A stretch of 64,000 nt of DNA from NCBI GenBank assembly GCA_013399305.1, contig VXAI01000140.1:930196-994195 (forward strand), given 5' to 3'. The DNA is from Rostratula benghalensis. Lineage: Eukaryota > Chordata > Aves > Charadriiformes > Rostratulidae. Shown in pieces: positions 10,979 through 23,364 of the stretch. The notes under the pieces are model-generated. The model ran no database searches. It had not been told where the DNA came from and saw only the letters and a list, made by a program, of their open reading frames with translations. The first letter of the stretch is position 1. Every line of letters starts with the position of its first letter. Both the position numbers and the translations under genes were made by a program.

Positions 10979-12155
10979 GACCTCTGGTATGTTGTGGCAG
11001 ATATTTTGAAAGGAAAAAAAAAGAACTGGGCACCTGCTGGTCCTTCCTTACAGTCAGTTGTCTTGTGCTCTTCTCTAACTATTTCCATTCCAAATGTGGG
11101 TGGTGGTTTGTGTCTGCAAACCTGTCCTGCTGCCACATTCCCTCAGATCAGCTTCTCACTGCCAGCCCCACTTCGAACCCATACCCTCCATTTTGGTTGT
11201 CTCTGGATCAGCACAGGGAAAAGGTCCTTCAGCTGAACACCCCTATGATCAGCTTTTGTGATGACTAAGCTGTGCCTGTCTTCTCGTGGCCTGCCACCAG
11301 GCACTTGAACGGAGGGAAACTGTCTGTTCAAGCCTGTCTTTCCTTGGTAGTTCATTTTTCTTAAAGTGCAGCTCTAAGTGGACTGTCTCTGGGAGCTGAG
11401 TTGGACAGCAGGAGGTCTGCTGTTCCTTTAGCTTTTCCCTGCTGGATATCTGTGAGCCCTGGTGGTGTGAGCGACTCCCCAGCAGCAAGCTCCCTTCCCT
11501 GCTTCTCTCCATCGTGACAGGGACAGATCTTCCAGCTCCAGAGATCTACCCTCAATATCCAAGGAGGGGAGGAGGAATGACTAAATACTGATCACACAAT
11601 TGCAAGCCTTTAACCCACTAGAAGCAGGTCTAGAAACTGAAGATCTGTTCACTTTTCAGGAGACAGTAAGGTTTCTGGGCCTCTGCCCTGTTTGGTTTTT
11701 TTTCCTCCTGACTTTCTCATTTAAGTTAGTTGCTATGCGCAGTTTGTGCTGGCCATGTGTGTCATGCTGGAGGATGGGTTGTAGCCACTCTGTCAGGATC
11801 TTAAAAGTACAGGTGAGGTGATACATGACCTGGGGTAAAGCCTGCTGCTTTTAAGGATGCCTGTTTAAGGAAGAAAGGAAAAAAAAATTAAAATATTATT
11901 TGAACTGGTAGAGTGAGTTCATCCTGGATCAGTGCTTTTTCATGTGGCTTCCCTGTTACTATAACAAAGCCCAAAAGTGGATTGACTGAGCTGTCAGATG
12001 ACTGCCTTCATCTCCTGTGTCTGCTCAAGGGCTGATGGTGCCTCACTGGTGTCTGGAAAGTGTTCCTCCGTGGCAGATGCTTTCAAATGCTAAATATCTT
12101 GCAATATTACCACCAACATGAATATTCTAAAATAAAGCACGTTATTGTTTGCACT
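10857..12155 (+). CDS. Exon 8 of TspO-like gene: last segment, stop and 3'UTR
   Basis: The acceptor is tgtttcttttctag before 10857. The coding part, 10857-10978, encodes the final hydrophobic segment and a short tail with basic residues (W-R-H-C-R-R) followed by acidic and Ser residues, ending in TGA at 10976-10978. The remainder is 3'UTR. The AATAAA at 12131-12136, followed by a T/G-rich stretch, is the likeliest polyadenylation signal, so the 3' edge is approximate. An ATTAAA near 12488 is an alternative. Confidence 0.75.
12131..12136 (+). terminator. Polyadenylation signal AATAAA of TspO-like gene
   Basis: This is a canonical AATAAA hexamer about 1.15 kb after the stop codon. It is followed within 15-20 bases by a T/G-rich stretch, as expected of a cleavage region. 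Confidence 0.5.
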
Positions 12156-12159
12156 TAAA

Positions 12160-15100
12160 CAAAATCAGTGAAATTGAAGTGATTCTTCTTGTCATTCCAT
12201 AACACTGTTTTATTTTCAAACGATTTGGTTAATTTCATCACTCTTCCACTAACTCTGTAAATCATCTAAAGCGTCTGCCCTAACCCCTGATTCACTTGGC
12301 TTCTGGGTTCTGGTCCCTCACTGGGGCAGCTGCCCTGCTCACTCTTCCTGGGATGCTCTGGGGTGTAGCAGCTTCCACTGATCGTGCCTTCCTCAGCCTT
12401 AGAGGCAAAAACTTTGGTGATGCAGTTTCCTGTGTATGACTTAGATTCCTATGTATGCCCTAAACTCCTCTGCCCAGTACCCTGTTCATTAAATTTCTAT
12501 TTTATAAGCGTTCCCTCCCAGGAGGAAACTCAGTAAGTTCCCAGTGGCTCTGTAAGCCTGGTATTAAATCTCCTGGTGTGTGGATTGAGGAGTCTGGGTA
12601 CGGTGCGTGGTTGGTGTGAGGCTGTGCAGCAGTGAACACACAGGGAGCCCTGAGAGGTTTCACATCCTCCCAAGCAGGAGGTTCACCAGTAGCTCCTAGC
12701 CAAGGGTAGCTGTACGGCCTTTCCATAGGGCATAAAACAAAGCCTTTGGGGGCTTTCTTTGTATTTCTACCTTGTGTCAGTACTGGCCAAATTTCTAGAA
12801 ACTACTACAGGCTACAATTATATTATTAATTAGCTGGAGAGAGTCAGCAGGGCTTCTGTAGTGGGAATTTGTCTCACATCCCTTTGAGTTCTCTGAAGGA
12901 CTCAAAAAGCATGTAGGGAAGGGTGAACTGGTTTATATTTTATATTGTAAAAGGCAGTGTCTTCCTTTAAGCCATTAGAGCTGGGGAATAGAGCAGGTGT
13001 TTCTCTCCAGGAAAGGAGGTTCCTTGTGGCCATGGTAGACCTAGGCTAGACAACGTCATCATTAAAAACCAAGGGGTGGTTTGGTTTGATGATAGTTCCT
13101 TAGGATGCTAAAGGAGGAGATTGATGAGGGCATTGCAAAAAAGCTCTTATGAAACCAAACACAGACAGTAGAAATGATGGATGAAAGTCATTTGTAGGTT
13201 GCGTAAGGGGAAAACCAGGCTGTGTTTCACCCATCAAGTGACACACACACACACACAAGTAGCAGGGGCCAGCTTGGAACTATGGTAGCTGTTCTCACTC
13301 AAGTATTTCTAGCATCAGCAGAGACAAACCATGTATCAGGGATGGTTAGGAACGGAGTAAAATTGAGAACAACCTCATGCCTCTCTAAAGCTACCATGCA
13401 CTCACATTGTGAAAGCTTTGTGCAGTTTGGGTCTTTGCACTTCCAGGAGATCAATAAGGACTTGGGAAAGGTTTGGAGAAGGGCAATGGCATCAGAGAGC
13501 AAGCTCTCTCCCTGCATGTCTGTGCACCATAGAACTGAGTGGCAGCTGAGGGAGGTGTGAGCCCCTTCCCTGTGGTCGTCTTGCCACTTGTGGCACCAGG
13601 CCCAGATGCTGCCCCTCATCCTGCTCTCACCACTCCAAAATGAGCTGCAAGAGGAGCCTCAGAGCTCTTTTTCTAAGTGGTGATGAGGTGCTACAGCAGC
13701 ACCCAGTTAATCTTTTGCAGACCTCCCTGTGAGAAAGACCCTGGCAACTGCTGAATATGATTAGGCAGAGCCTAGTGCCAATCCCCTGTTTGGCCACCCA
13801 CAAATAAGCTCCTGGTCCCCAAACCCCTCTCCAAGTGCTATTTCTCAGGAGCTGGGGTAGGCAGAGCTCCAGCCAGCTTTGGGAAAAGTGGCTTTCCTTG
13901 CATCTGTACAGGAACAGGAGTCTAAAAATACCCTGTCTGCCTCTTTTTTTTTTTTTTCTTTTAGCTGGAGGAGGGGAAAGAGGGATGAAAAATAAGAGTG
14001 AACCTTCCCCTTCCAACTTTGGGGCTAAAGATAGCCCCAAAGCTATTTTTAAAGGCCTTTCTTTAAAATAATATTTATTCTGTAATGCCTTATTTTCATA
14101 TGTTTTCAAAAACAACTGATACATGGCTTTGCCCACAGGAGATTTTCTTTCAACAAAGCTGCATTTGATGAACCTGGAAACCTGCCAAGTCTTTAGCAAA
14201 AATCCTTGGTCCAGCTTTTGTTTCCATGAGTGATTATGGGATTTGGGTGAATTTTACTGGATTTAAAATTTCTTGGAAAGCTAGTGGCCTTAAGAACCCA
14301 AAGCCTGAAAAATTATTTATGTTTCAATTCAGGACTCTGGCCATGCCCATGTTGTCTCCTAGCCCCGCCTTGGATGTGACCCAAGTCCCCTGGGCAACCA
14401 TATCTCCCCATGGAGCTGGAAGATGGATAGGGATGGCAAAGCCAGGCATGATGATATTACTGGGACATGAAGGCATACCTCGCTTTCTGATACCACAAGA
14501 TGGGTTTACACTTGTCATCCTCTGAAGGGATTCACGATGTGGCTAAGTAGGGGGATAGGGAAAAGCAGAGTGATCTGCAAACCACCATTGGGTGGACAAC
14601 CCCAGCACTTGAGTCCAGGGGTGCCTGGGAATGCCTCCTTCCTTTGGCTAGGGCCAGCTATTGTCCAGAGTCCCTCCTGCTCTCTTCCTGGCAGCCTCTG
14701 GCCAAGGATGACCCATCATTTTAGGAATATTTTCTCCAGAGGCCCATATCAGCTGGGTTGGATATTGCCAAAACTGCAAGTTTTGTTTTCAGTAAAAGTT
14801 CCTGGGAAAATCTAATTCTGAAGAATGTTGCATGGAAGAAGTTGTGGGTCAAGGGAAATATGTATTTCAACTGAGAGAGCAAATGTGCTAATTCAAAAGG
14901 AATTTTTTAAAAATTGCGTTATAAGGCCCTTAATCAAGCTATCAGTAAAGCCCAGAGGAAAACGTGCCTCATTTCTTGGACTAGGGCTCAGCTGACTCCT
15001 CCTCAGCCACCATGAGAGCAGGGAAGATGCTGGGCTGGGGGCAGGCTTCCCTCTGATGACACCTACCAGCAGAACACACTCCAGACAGTGTGCCCTGGAG

Positions 15101-16914
15101 CGTGTCCTGCCTAAAGCACCAGGCCACCACTGTCCTGTCACCACACCCTTGGCTACAGAGCTGAGGCAGGCTCTCCTGCTGGGCTCCCAAAAACCAGAGT
15201 ACCCAGGCAGAGGAGATCCTGTGTTACACCCTAATTTCTTCTCAGCTCGATGCCATCCTCAGTACTAATTACTTTATATTAAAGCATCTGTGAGAAGGAA
15301 TAATACATAAATAAAATTTCTAAATGAATAAAATAAAATTGAAGATAAGAGAATAGGTGTTACACCGTGATGCAAAGCACCAAAGCAGAAAGCAGGATTG
15401 CCTTTTGTCTGTAATTGAGAGGAGTTTTTTAAGGGCATTGCCTGGCTGCAGCTGTGGGCAATGGGGGTAGTGAGATACCCTCACCAGCCAGGCTGGGCTC
15501 AACCACCACTGGCGGCAGGAAAGCATGGATGAGACTCTTGCTCATGCCTTGTCATTTTTCTTCTTGGCCTTGGAGAGTAAACACAAAGTGGGCTAGCATG
15601 AAACATGGTGCCCCAGACACTCATCCTCGGGAGGCAGAGTAAATCCAGCCCCTGCTCGTGGCACCTCTATTGCCTTATCTGTAAAGCAGAGATGAACAGG
15701 ACAGGCCTCTCTGTGGAAGCCTGTGAAGAACTTAGGATGAAAGCACTGAATACATATGACATTGATTAAAGGCACTGGCACCCTTTGCTATGCGCACAGT
15801 CTAAACACACTGGGATATCCCAGGCTCCTTGAAAACTGTTAGATGTTTTCAAGCTAAATATTTATTTTATCTGTGCAGAGCCGGGACAGCCCTGTGTTGG
15901 GAGATGAGCTCAGCTCCCTGCGTCAAAGGCATCTCAGCAAAGAGTTATGGGCTTCAGGCAGGACTCGTGTGGGCTGGAGATGTGGGAAAAAGGCTGGAGC
16001 AGAAGATTCTGATGCTGCTCCAAGCAGAGCTAGGGTATCAGCTGGAGCATGGGATGGGCTGGAAACTTTGACTAAAACCCCTTGAATTAGCTGCTGTATT
16101 TTGTGTCTCTGCTGTAGGGAAGAAAGGGTCTTGAGGACCTTTGCAGCTGGTAAAATGTAATGTTTAACCAGCTGAGAAGGGATGATGCCCACTCAGGATG
16201 GGACTGTTTGGGTTTAGGGAGAGCTGGGAAGCAGGAGTGAAATAAGCTGGTAACTTTGTTTATCTGATGTTGTTCTAATAAAAACTTGACCTTGAAAAAA
16301 AAGAAAAGGGCAAAAAGCAAGCTGGATAGCTTAAGTGACCCCTGACATGAATTATTTTCATCCAAGAGAGGAAAAAAAAGTGTGCATTTGTGCCTGTGGT
16401 TATTTTCCCTGTAATGCATGTTTTGCCACATAGTTTGCAAAAACAGTATAAAGGAATAATTTGCTATGAGGTGGCCCTGGGGCTGAGAGAAGAGCAGAAG
16501 GATTGAATTGAGATGTCCAAGAGCTGTGCCAGAACCCACGCGTCTTCGGCCCCATGCTTTGCCTTTATCCCATTAGAAATAGCAGGGAGAAAATCTACAT
16601 CCTGCCATTGCTTTGAGCCATGGTCAGCCCAAAAAGTGCAGCCTCCTGGGAGACCCATTGTGTGTACCCTTGCTCAGAGGCCACTTTATCTCCTGCAAAT
16701 GTGTTTCTGCCCCATTCTACCATCCTTGGAATATCAAAGTTTCCACCAGGTATGGCAATGGACTGGGTATGAAAAGTGTCATTGAACAAAAGCTCATCCT
16801 GTGTGTCTTTACTAAAGACCAGAAATTATAATGAGGCACCCACTGCATGCCTGATAACAATAGCAGGGGTGAAGTCATGGTCTATTTCTAGCATGCCCTT
16901 ATATTTTTTAACAA
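12160..16914. other. Intergenic DNA, no gene recognised
   Basis: This holds a CA microsatellite at 13241-13257 and an AT-rich patch near 15300-15350. The 190-residue minus-strand ORF at 13627-14199 has a Lys/Pro-rich middle from a poly-pyrimidine tract and no recognisable domain, so I leave it out. Confidence 0.6.
13241..13257. repeat. (CA)n microsatellite
   Basis: This is a short perfect AC run of about eight units. Confidence 0.9.
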
Positions 16915-17190
16915 AGAATCATAGAATGGTTTGATCATCCAGTTGTATGCCCTGCCCTGGGCAGGGACACCTCCCACCAGACCAGGTTGCCTAAACCCTG
17001 TCCAACCTGGCCTTGAACACCTCCAGGGAAGGGGGAGCCACAGCTTCTCTGGGCAACCTGGGCCACGGTCTCACCACCCTCAGAGCAAATAATTTCTTCC
17101 TGACATCTCATTTAAATCTCTCCTTTTTCAGTTTAAAACTATTTCCCCTTGTCCTATCACTTCCCTCCATGATCAAGAGTCCCTCCCCAT
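16915..17190 (-). mobile_element. CR1 LINE 3' fragment
   Basis: Starts 'agaatcatagaatggtttg' and runs through the conserved 'gggcagggacacctcccaccagaccagg' block to 'gatcaagagtccctcccc'. About 20 bases just inside the tail are missing compared with its neighbours. Confidence 0.92.
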
Positions 17191-17924
17191 TATCATTGTG
17201 AACTAGGAGTGCTGGAATAGAGTGCTGACAGGGTCAAGACGTGATCACCACCATGGTCACCGAATAGCCATCACTTGGGTATACAGGAGTCAGCGCAATG
17301 GGTTTGGAGGGTCCTGGTGGTCTGCAAGTTCTCCAGGACCAAGGTCTCCAGGACCAGAAGAGCAGGCTTGTCCCTGTTGGCAGATGGCTCAGGTGGCTTT
17401 GCACTGGGAGCTCAGGAGCAGTGCAGGCGTAGCTATGCAGGCTTAAAGGTGCGATGAGTGCTAAAGCGTTGGTCCCTGCTTTTGCCTGAGATGGGAGCAC
17501 ACCTGGGCTGCAAGTGCCTCATCGCCTGCATTTCCATGGCAAAACAAGAAGAGCAGGAAAATGCACAGAGGGCACAGGCCAGGCAAAGGGCAGGGGAGCC
17601 GTGACGGTGGCCGAAGCGCAGTGACCGCTACTGTCAGAGGCATCGGCCGTGGCACTGGCTGCTCCCCCTTCCCTGGCTGCACCATCCCCATCCCCAGGGC
17701 AGCCCCTTCCCACATGACACTTTCACTCCAGCTGGCAAAATGGTCTTTAAAAGGGTGCCATTCTTTACTTCGTTAATGCACGGGTGACTAACGCAACATT
17801 CTAATTGTTGGTTTGGTAATGAGGAGAAGGAAACATAGGCAATTACGTACTCAGGTATGCACGAGCTGCTCAGACCCCCCCCCCCAGACTATACCCAAAG
17901 GGGGTGCTCCAGACTGGGGACTGA
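17191..17924. other. Intergenic DNA with poly-C tract
   Basis: This is GC-moderate sequence with an 11-base C run at 17875-17885. No gene is seen. Confidence 0.6.
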
Positions 17925-18130
17925 TGCATGATGAACTCCTTGAGCACCCACTAAATGTCTCACTCGTGCTTGAGTTTTTTTGGGCACTCCTGCATAAATT
18001 AATGATCAACTCATTGGGTTCTCATGCATGAATTAATTAAGTGCTCCTGCATGAATTGTGTGCTCATGTGTTAACTATTTGGGCTCTTGTGCATAAATTA
18101 ATTGGGCACTCATGTAAGGACTAATTGTCA
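17925..18130 (-). repeat. 23-bp minisatellite, array A (reverse orientation)
   Basis: This is a degenerate tandem array of about seven to eight units close to TTGGGCACTCATGCATAAAT followed by TAA. Several units are interrupted or shortened. The reverse complement matches the unit of the arrays at 41.3 and 42.1 kb, so the same family is present in the opposite orientation. Confidence 0.75.
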
Positions 18131-20704
18131 GTTCACAGGTGAGTACTGCAAACCCCACAGGTCAGGCCTGACATGCTACTGGCCTGCGATGGCCAGACTG
18201 GCTTAGGGCTACAAGTGTCCTTCATCACCCACTGAGGAGGTAGAGGGATGTTATTGTCCGATTGCTCCTTGATACTTGGGACAGGTCCTACACACAGGTG
18301 ATGCTGTGGACATTTCTATCCCTTCAAAAAAGCCACTGTTGGCTCTTTATGACATCTCCTTGGGAGGAGAGCCCAGCCTGCTTTGGGTTACTGTATTTAT
18401 GTATCTCCTCATGCTATCACTCCATCAGGCACACCAGCTCTCTTAACTATAGCACTGTGCTCACCTAACCAAAAGCTGATGGGAAATGAGGAGAATGAAC
18501 TCTGCTCAAAATAGTAGGAGGAAAATCTGCTGGTGTGGTTTATGAAGGTGGGTGGAAAACCAGGAAAAACACTGTTGTGGTTCTTCTGACGAGAACATCT
18601 TGTTCAGCCAAATGCAAAGGCAGTCCTTGAGGACACTCCTGAAGAGACAAGGAGACGGGGCAATGGCAATAATGTCAGTGCCTGGCTGGGAAAATGGAAA
18701 AGAAGCATTTGATAATTATCACAGCGTTACCACAAAACGTATGCAGGCAGCATAGTAATGGGGTCAGAACTTCTGCAGCAGCTGGTCCTTTTCCCTTTTC
18801 TTCCAGCACCAGCACTGCGTGGAGGATGGGAAGGAAGGCAGTGGCTGAGACTATCCCATTCCAGGCTGGAGACAGGGAGGATCCCCGCTGCCTTTTGGGG
18901 AATTTGACCTCTCAGCCACCACCAGACCAAGGTGTCCATGATGCTGGAGCAGCTCCAGCCCACAGTGGCAGTGAGGATGCTGCAGCAAAACCAAATTCTG
19001 CAGTGCCGGCCATGGCTGATACGGATTTCTCTGTTATCTGCAGGAAGTTCATGAATGCAGTTACCAGTTGCACGTTCTCAGCTTGTTTAGGGAGGAGCTG
19101 AAGCAAAGCACATGGCCATCTCCCAAATGTCCATGATACAGCGATGCAGCAGCTGATGGTGCTGAGCTGTCCTGGTCATTTGTCTCAGACACTGGTGCCC
19201 ACCTCCCTGTGTGGCCACCAGCCCTGCTCACCACTGCCTTTCCCACCTGCAAACCTGTCCCTGAGGACATAATTCAAGCAGAGATGCTGGTGCATTATGA
19301 ACATGCGGGGATTGCGGCCCAGACCTTGGGGTTTGTGCTCCAGGCATCACCCCGCAGAGCCTTGTGTTAAAATCCTGCCAGTTTTTAACGTGCTGGATGC
19401 ATGTTGAGGGTGACTTGCACGTAGACATCCACTCATGGGTGCGCAGAGCTTGCTGCAGTCAGTTGAGGTTACTCAAAGAGGCAGGACGGTGCAGTGAGAT
19501 GGGGTTTTGTACAATATTAATGAACACATCAATGTTTCACAGCTGCTAAATGGGAGGAATTGGGACCGGCTCACACCAGCCCTCACTCTAAGTGAAACCC
19601 AAGCACTGGTGAGACAAATATTTTGTCCCAACTAAACCCTCCAGCATTAAATTATAAAGCACTTTCCTCCCACCCACCTCAGTGAACGCAGACGTGTTGG
19701 AGGGATGGGCAGGCAGCGGTGCTGCAGCACCTTCACCAGTGTTAGCTATCCAATGCCCAAGGGCAGGGAAATGACCCCCAGCAAGCCTGAGGCATGGTGC
19801 TAGGGTAAAGGGAGTCCACACCAGGAAAGACCTAAAGCATCTGTAGGATGACACTGACTTGTGGAGTTTCCTGTAACATTGCCTTTGATGTGCAGAGCAA
19901 AGAAGCCCATAGGAGAACAGGAGCTTTTACGTCTCACCCTCCTCCATTGATGCTGTCCTGATGCAGAAGTGGTTGAGCCTCTCAGAAGACCCAAAGCTTG
20001 GCATAAAGGGTTTGGATAGCTTCCTTACCAGCCCCAGCAGCCTCCTGAAGGCTGTTTCCTCATTGCTCATCTCCTCACACCCCTCTGTAATCCTCTTGAT
20101 CTTCAAACGTTTCTCAAAAGGCAAGTATACTTGGTGTCGGGTGAGACTGGAGTGGCTGCCAGCATACTGCCTTCTATGGCGCTGGGGTAGTGATGGTCAG
20201 GGAAATAATTCCAATTCAGTTGGTGAAACAAGCCTTTTTTGGTTTTTTAGCTTTTTCCTCCTCTGATAGAAAGGCAGCTCTCTTCCTCAACCGTGGTGGG
20301 ATCCCCCATCTTTCAACACTCATAAATCAAAACAATCACAAATCGAACAGTGCCAGGCTTTCAGCTTTCTGGAACAGCACTCGCTGCTGCCGGTTGCTGG
20401 GAGTAGCATCCCCAGTGAATATTATCACTGCTCTTTTGATCATCTCTGCACAGGATCCCAGGTTCTGCTCTGAGGTGAACCTGGTGGCTGGAAAATTCTA
20501 GGTGAGATCACAGCCTGTAACACTGACTGTGGTTCCCAAGCCTTATTTGCCAACTTCTCTTCTGTATGACCAGTAAGGGATTTTTAAGGAGCCTTTGGTG
20601 GTGCCAAGGCTTGAAGGCCATGCATGGAGGGGGTCAGGCTAGGAAAAAATGGGGTCCTGTTTCCTCAGAAGAAAGACCTACCTAAAACCTTGCAGAAACA
20701 ACCC

Positions 20705-20731
20705 CATTAAGCAAGCAATGCTTGCTTAATG
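20705..20731. repeat. 27-bp palindrome (12-bp perfect arms, 3-base loop)
   Basis: CATTAAGCAAGC is followed by AAT and its exact reverse complement. It can form a hairpin or cruciform. No associated feature was found. Confidence 0.9.
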
Positions 20732-21839
20732 ATCCAGCTTGAGATGCTTTTAAAGCTGGGCCCAATTATTTTATTATACTAAGGAAGGTTGTGAGGGCAG
20801 CAGTGCCTAAAACCTCATGTCTGAGCAGAGGACTGGCTTTTGACTCTTGCAAAGCCAATCTGCTTCCTCAAGCTTTCCCAGCCAGAGTGTGTAGAGCAGT
20901 AAAGAGACACTTGAAAGCTCTTGATAGGGTTTTGTCTGGTAAAACTGGCTTTCAGGAAAGACCTGTTGTCATGCATTGTTTTCCATCTTCCCCTCAGGGG
21001 GCTTGAACAGGCTTAAAAAGGGGAAACAAATACAAAAATGTTGACTTGTTGGTCAGAGGCTCCAAGATGAGAAGCCCCTCTTGGCAAAGGAAACACAGGA
21101 GGTGGCAACTAGGTGAGCAAATTTGTCATTTAAACCTTGAAAATCCTTTTTCTGCAGGCACAGTCCCATCTCCATTGCTGGATTGCTGGGTAGCTCTTAT
21201 TCACAGTCAGAAAAGCCTCTCCACTTCCACATTATACATAAACATGCCATATTCCCTATCAAAGGGTAATAAACACTCTCTTAAGTGTGTTTATCTGTTG
21301 GCTGACAAGCTCCACTTAAGAGCTTAGTTTGCTAAGTTCAGAAGAGGTGTCCCAGTGCTCGGGTCAGCTGGCTGGACTGATGCTAGGAGGCTGCTGGAGA
21401 GTGTCTGGCGCTCCACGGGGGCAGAGCCTGTTGTTCAGCCTACTCAGAGCTTCAGCTCTCTACAACACCACCACCTCCAGCTAGGGCAGCAGAGGTTGCC
21501 TTTATTTGAGAGGACAACCCACCCGAGCCCACAGCTTTGGCTGCGGGAGGGAGAGATGGCTGGGGCTGGAGAAGAAGAAGAGGAATCAAGCACTGTGGTC
21601 CTCTGCTGTGAGTGGAGGTGCTGAAGCTCCCAGGACACTTTTGGAAGCAGTTGGCTCACATAACCGTGCCTGCAGTCATGGTTGGAGAGGGGTAAAGTGT
21701 CCTCCTTCAGCCAAGTCCTGGTCAGGGCAAGTTTGGACATCCTCTGCCTGGGGTGTGATTCCCGTGGAGGACAAATCCATGCAAGCAAGGACTTTCCAGG
21801 TAGGGGGCAAATTACATTGCCCTTTGCTCTCTCTGCTCG

Positions 21840-22330
21840 ACCTCCTCTTCCTCTAGAAGCATTCCCCATTGCGTTTTGGCACAACCTGAGCAATGACTGC
21901 ATCTCCAAACCCCACCGCGACCACGTAGAGCGCTTTGCCTCTGCAGAAATCATCCCCTGAAGACCCCCTTCTCCTCTCACCCAAGACTACAGCTGAAAAT
22001 GCGGCACAGGAGGAACAGGCGGTGGCTGTGAAGGGCTGTGAGGGTGTAGAGCACCATCTAGCGAAGGAGAGCGAGGAAACCACCATAGGCTGCAAACCCG
22101 GAGGGGAGCTGCTGCTCCTCGGGAGCCTGCGGGACAGCAGGCTGGTCCCAGCGGTGTCCTCCTCCTTTTGTCCCAGTGTTTGCATGGGGGAAACCGGTTC
22201 CAGCAGCAGAGCAAGTCGAACTCAGGAGGGAGTGCGATTTCTCGTGGCTCTTCTTTTTCTAGCTTTCTCCTGTCCCTCCCAGAGCGAAGAGGAAGCTGGG
22301 ACACATGAGCAGACGAGCAACTCGGTTTTC
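21840..22330. other. Orphan CpG-rich patch
   Basis: By eye, roughly 17-18 CpG dinucleotides lie in about 490 bp. The flanking kilobases are strongly CpG-depleted. No donor, first exon or gene could be attached to it. It could be an alternative or distal promoter, a non-coding RNA promoter or an enhancer. Confidence 0.45.
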
Positions 22331-22485
22331 CTCATCTTTCACACAGATCCTGCTGTAGTTGAGCAGAGTCCTTTGTGAAGGGGCCTGGGGAGGATTTCAG
22401 GTGGCCTTGACTTCATTTGTTTGGACTTCAGCTTGCAGGGGGGGGGTTTGTTCTGTGAGACCTTAAAAGCACCCACCCCCTTTTT

Positions 22486-22548
22486 CACAGAATCACAGGA
22501 TGATATGGGGTTGGAAGGGACCTCTGGAGGTCATGCAGCCCAGCTCCC
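22486..22548 (-). mobile_element. Short CR1 LINE tail
   Basis: Antisense CR1 3' end: 'cacagaatcacaggatgatatggggttggaagggacctctgg'. Only about 60 bp remain recognisable. Confidence 0.85.
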
Positions 22549-23283
22549 ATATTTCCTGTTGTTCTTTTTTCATCCATGAACTTTCTCCACTGGAGACTTC
22601 AAGACAAGTAGCTGGAGAGTCACAATCCCCTAACAAATGCCGCAGAGTTGCCTACCTGCCACCTACAGTCCTTTCTAATGAAAATCTCGAGGATGAGCTA
22701 ACATGTCTTTTTTTTTTTTTAAGGACATGTTTGAAGTGTCTCATTGCTTTGGGCAGCCTGTGGTGTAATGAAGTTATTAGCAACAAAGCTTAAGCTTTAC
22801 AATCACTCTTTATGACAAAGTATCTCAGCGGGTTGTCAAGCAGATTTATTAGGAAGTGAAAACACCTTCTGACGCAAGAGCAACCATAGATGGATGAGAA
22901 CCAGCTAGTAACAGTATATTGCTGTCTCCACTCTCAACTGGGAGCAGACTGGCCAGCGATGAGCTGCATTGTAGGTTGCTGGCTGGGTCATCCTCCAAGC
23001 CTGCTCCTTCATGACAGCACAGCACTGCTCTGATGATGAGTTTATACTGCCGTCTGAAACCAGGATCTTTGTGGTGGAATGTGTCTCCTGGTGTTAGCCC
23101 TTGCTAGCTCTCTTTGCCCGTCAAAGCCTTCCTTCCCCAGAGGTGCAGGCCAGTTGCCTTTAGATGTCTCCTGGCTTCTCTGACCTCAGGACATGGTGCT
23201 TGGCCCTAAATCATCCCAAGCCCCTGACAGGATCTCCAAGCATTGATTCAGCTCTGCCTGCACCAATGAAACTAAGTCACTTT

Positions 23284-23301
23284 CACCACCACCACCACCA
23301 C
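23284..23301. repeat. (CAC)n microsatellite beside a gap
   Basis: Six CAC-type units are followed by a C-rich stretch and then the unresolved gap. The gap is probably in simple C-rich repeat. Confidence 0.85.
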
Positions 23302-23314
23302 TCTCCCCCGACCC

Positions 23315-23364
23315 NNNNNNNNNNNNNNNNNNNNNNNNNNNNNNNNNNNNNNNNNNNNNNNNNN
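23315..23364. other. Assembly gap (50 N)
   Basis: Fifty consecutive N. The ORF at 23164-23397 that spans it is meaningless. Confidence 0.99.

Larger units (their letters stand above)
18131..22485. other. Intergenic DNA, no gene recognised
   Basis: This contains a 27-bp palindrome at 20705-20731 and a CpG-rich patch at about 21840-22330. ORFs of 178 residues (minus, 21444-21980) and 147 residues (plus, 21935-22378) lie in this GC-rich part. They are low in hydrophobic or domain character and are probably compositional. Confidence 0.55.

Noticed and set aside
13627..14199. 190-residue minus-strand ORF
   Set aside because: No domain or signal, it contains a poly-pyrimidine-derived Lys run, and no splice or promoter context supports it.
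17875..17885. Poly-C tract near minisatellite array A
   Set aside because: It is a simple homopolymer; no telomeric or G-quadruplex pattern of spaced G/C runs was seen.
21444..22378. 178-residue minus and 147-residue plus ORFs
   Set aside because: They lie in a GC/CpG-rich patch where long frames arise by composition, and the sequences have no recognisable domain.
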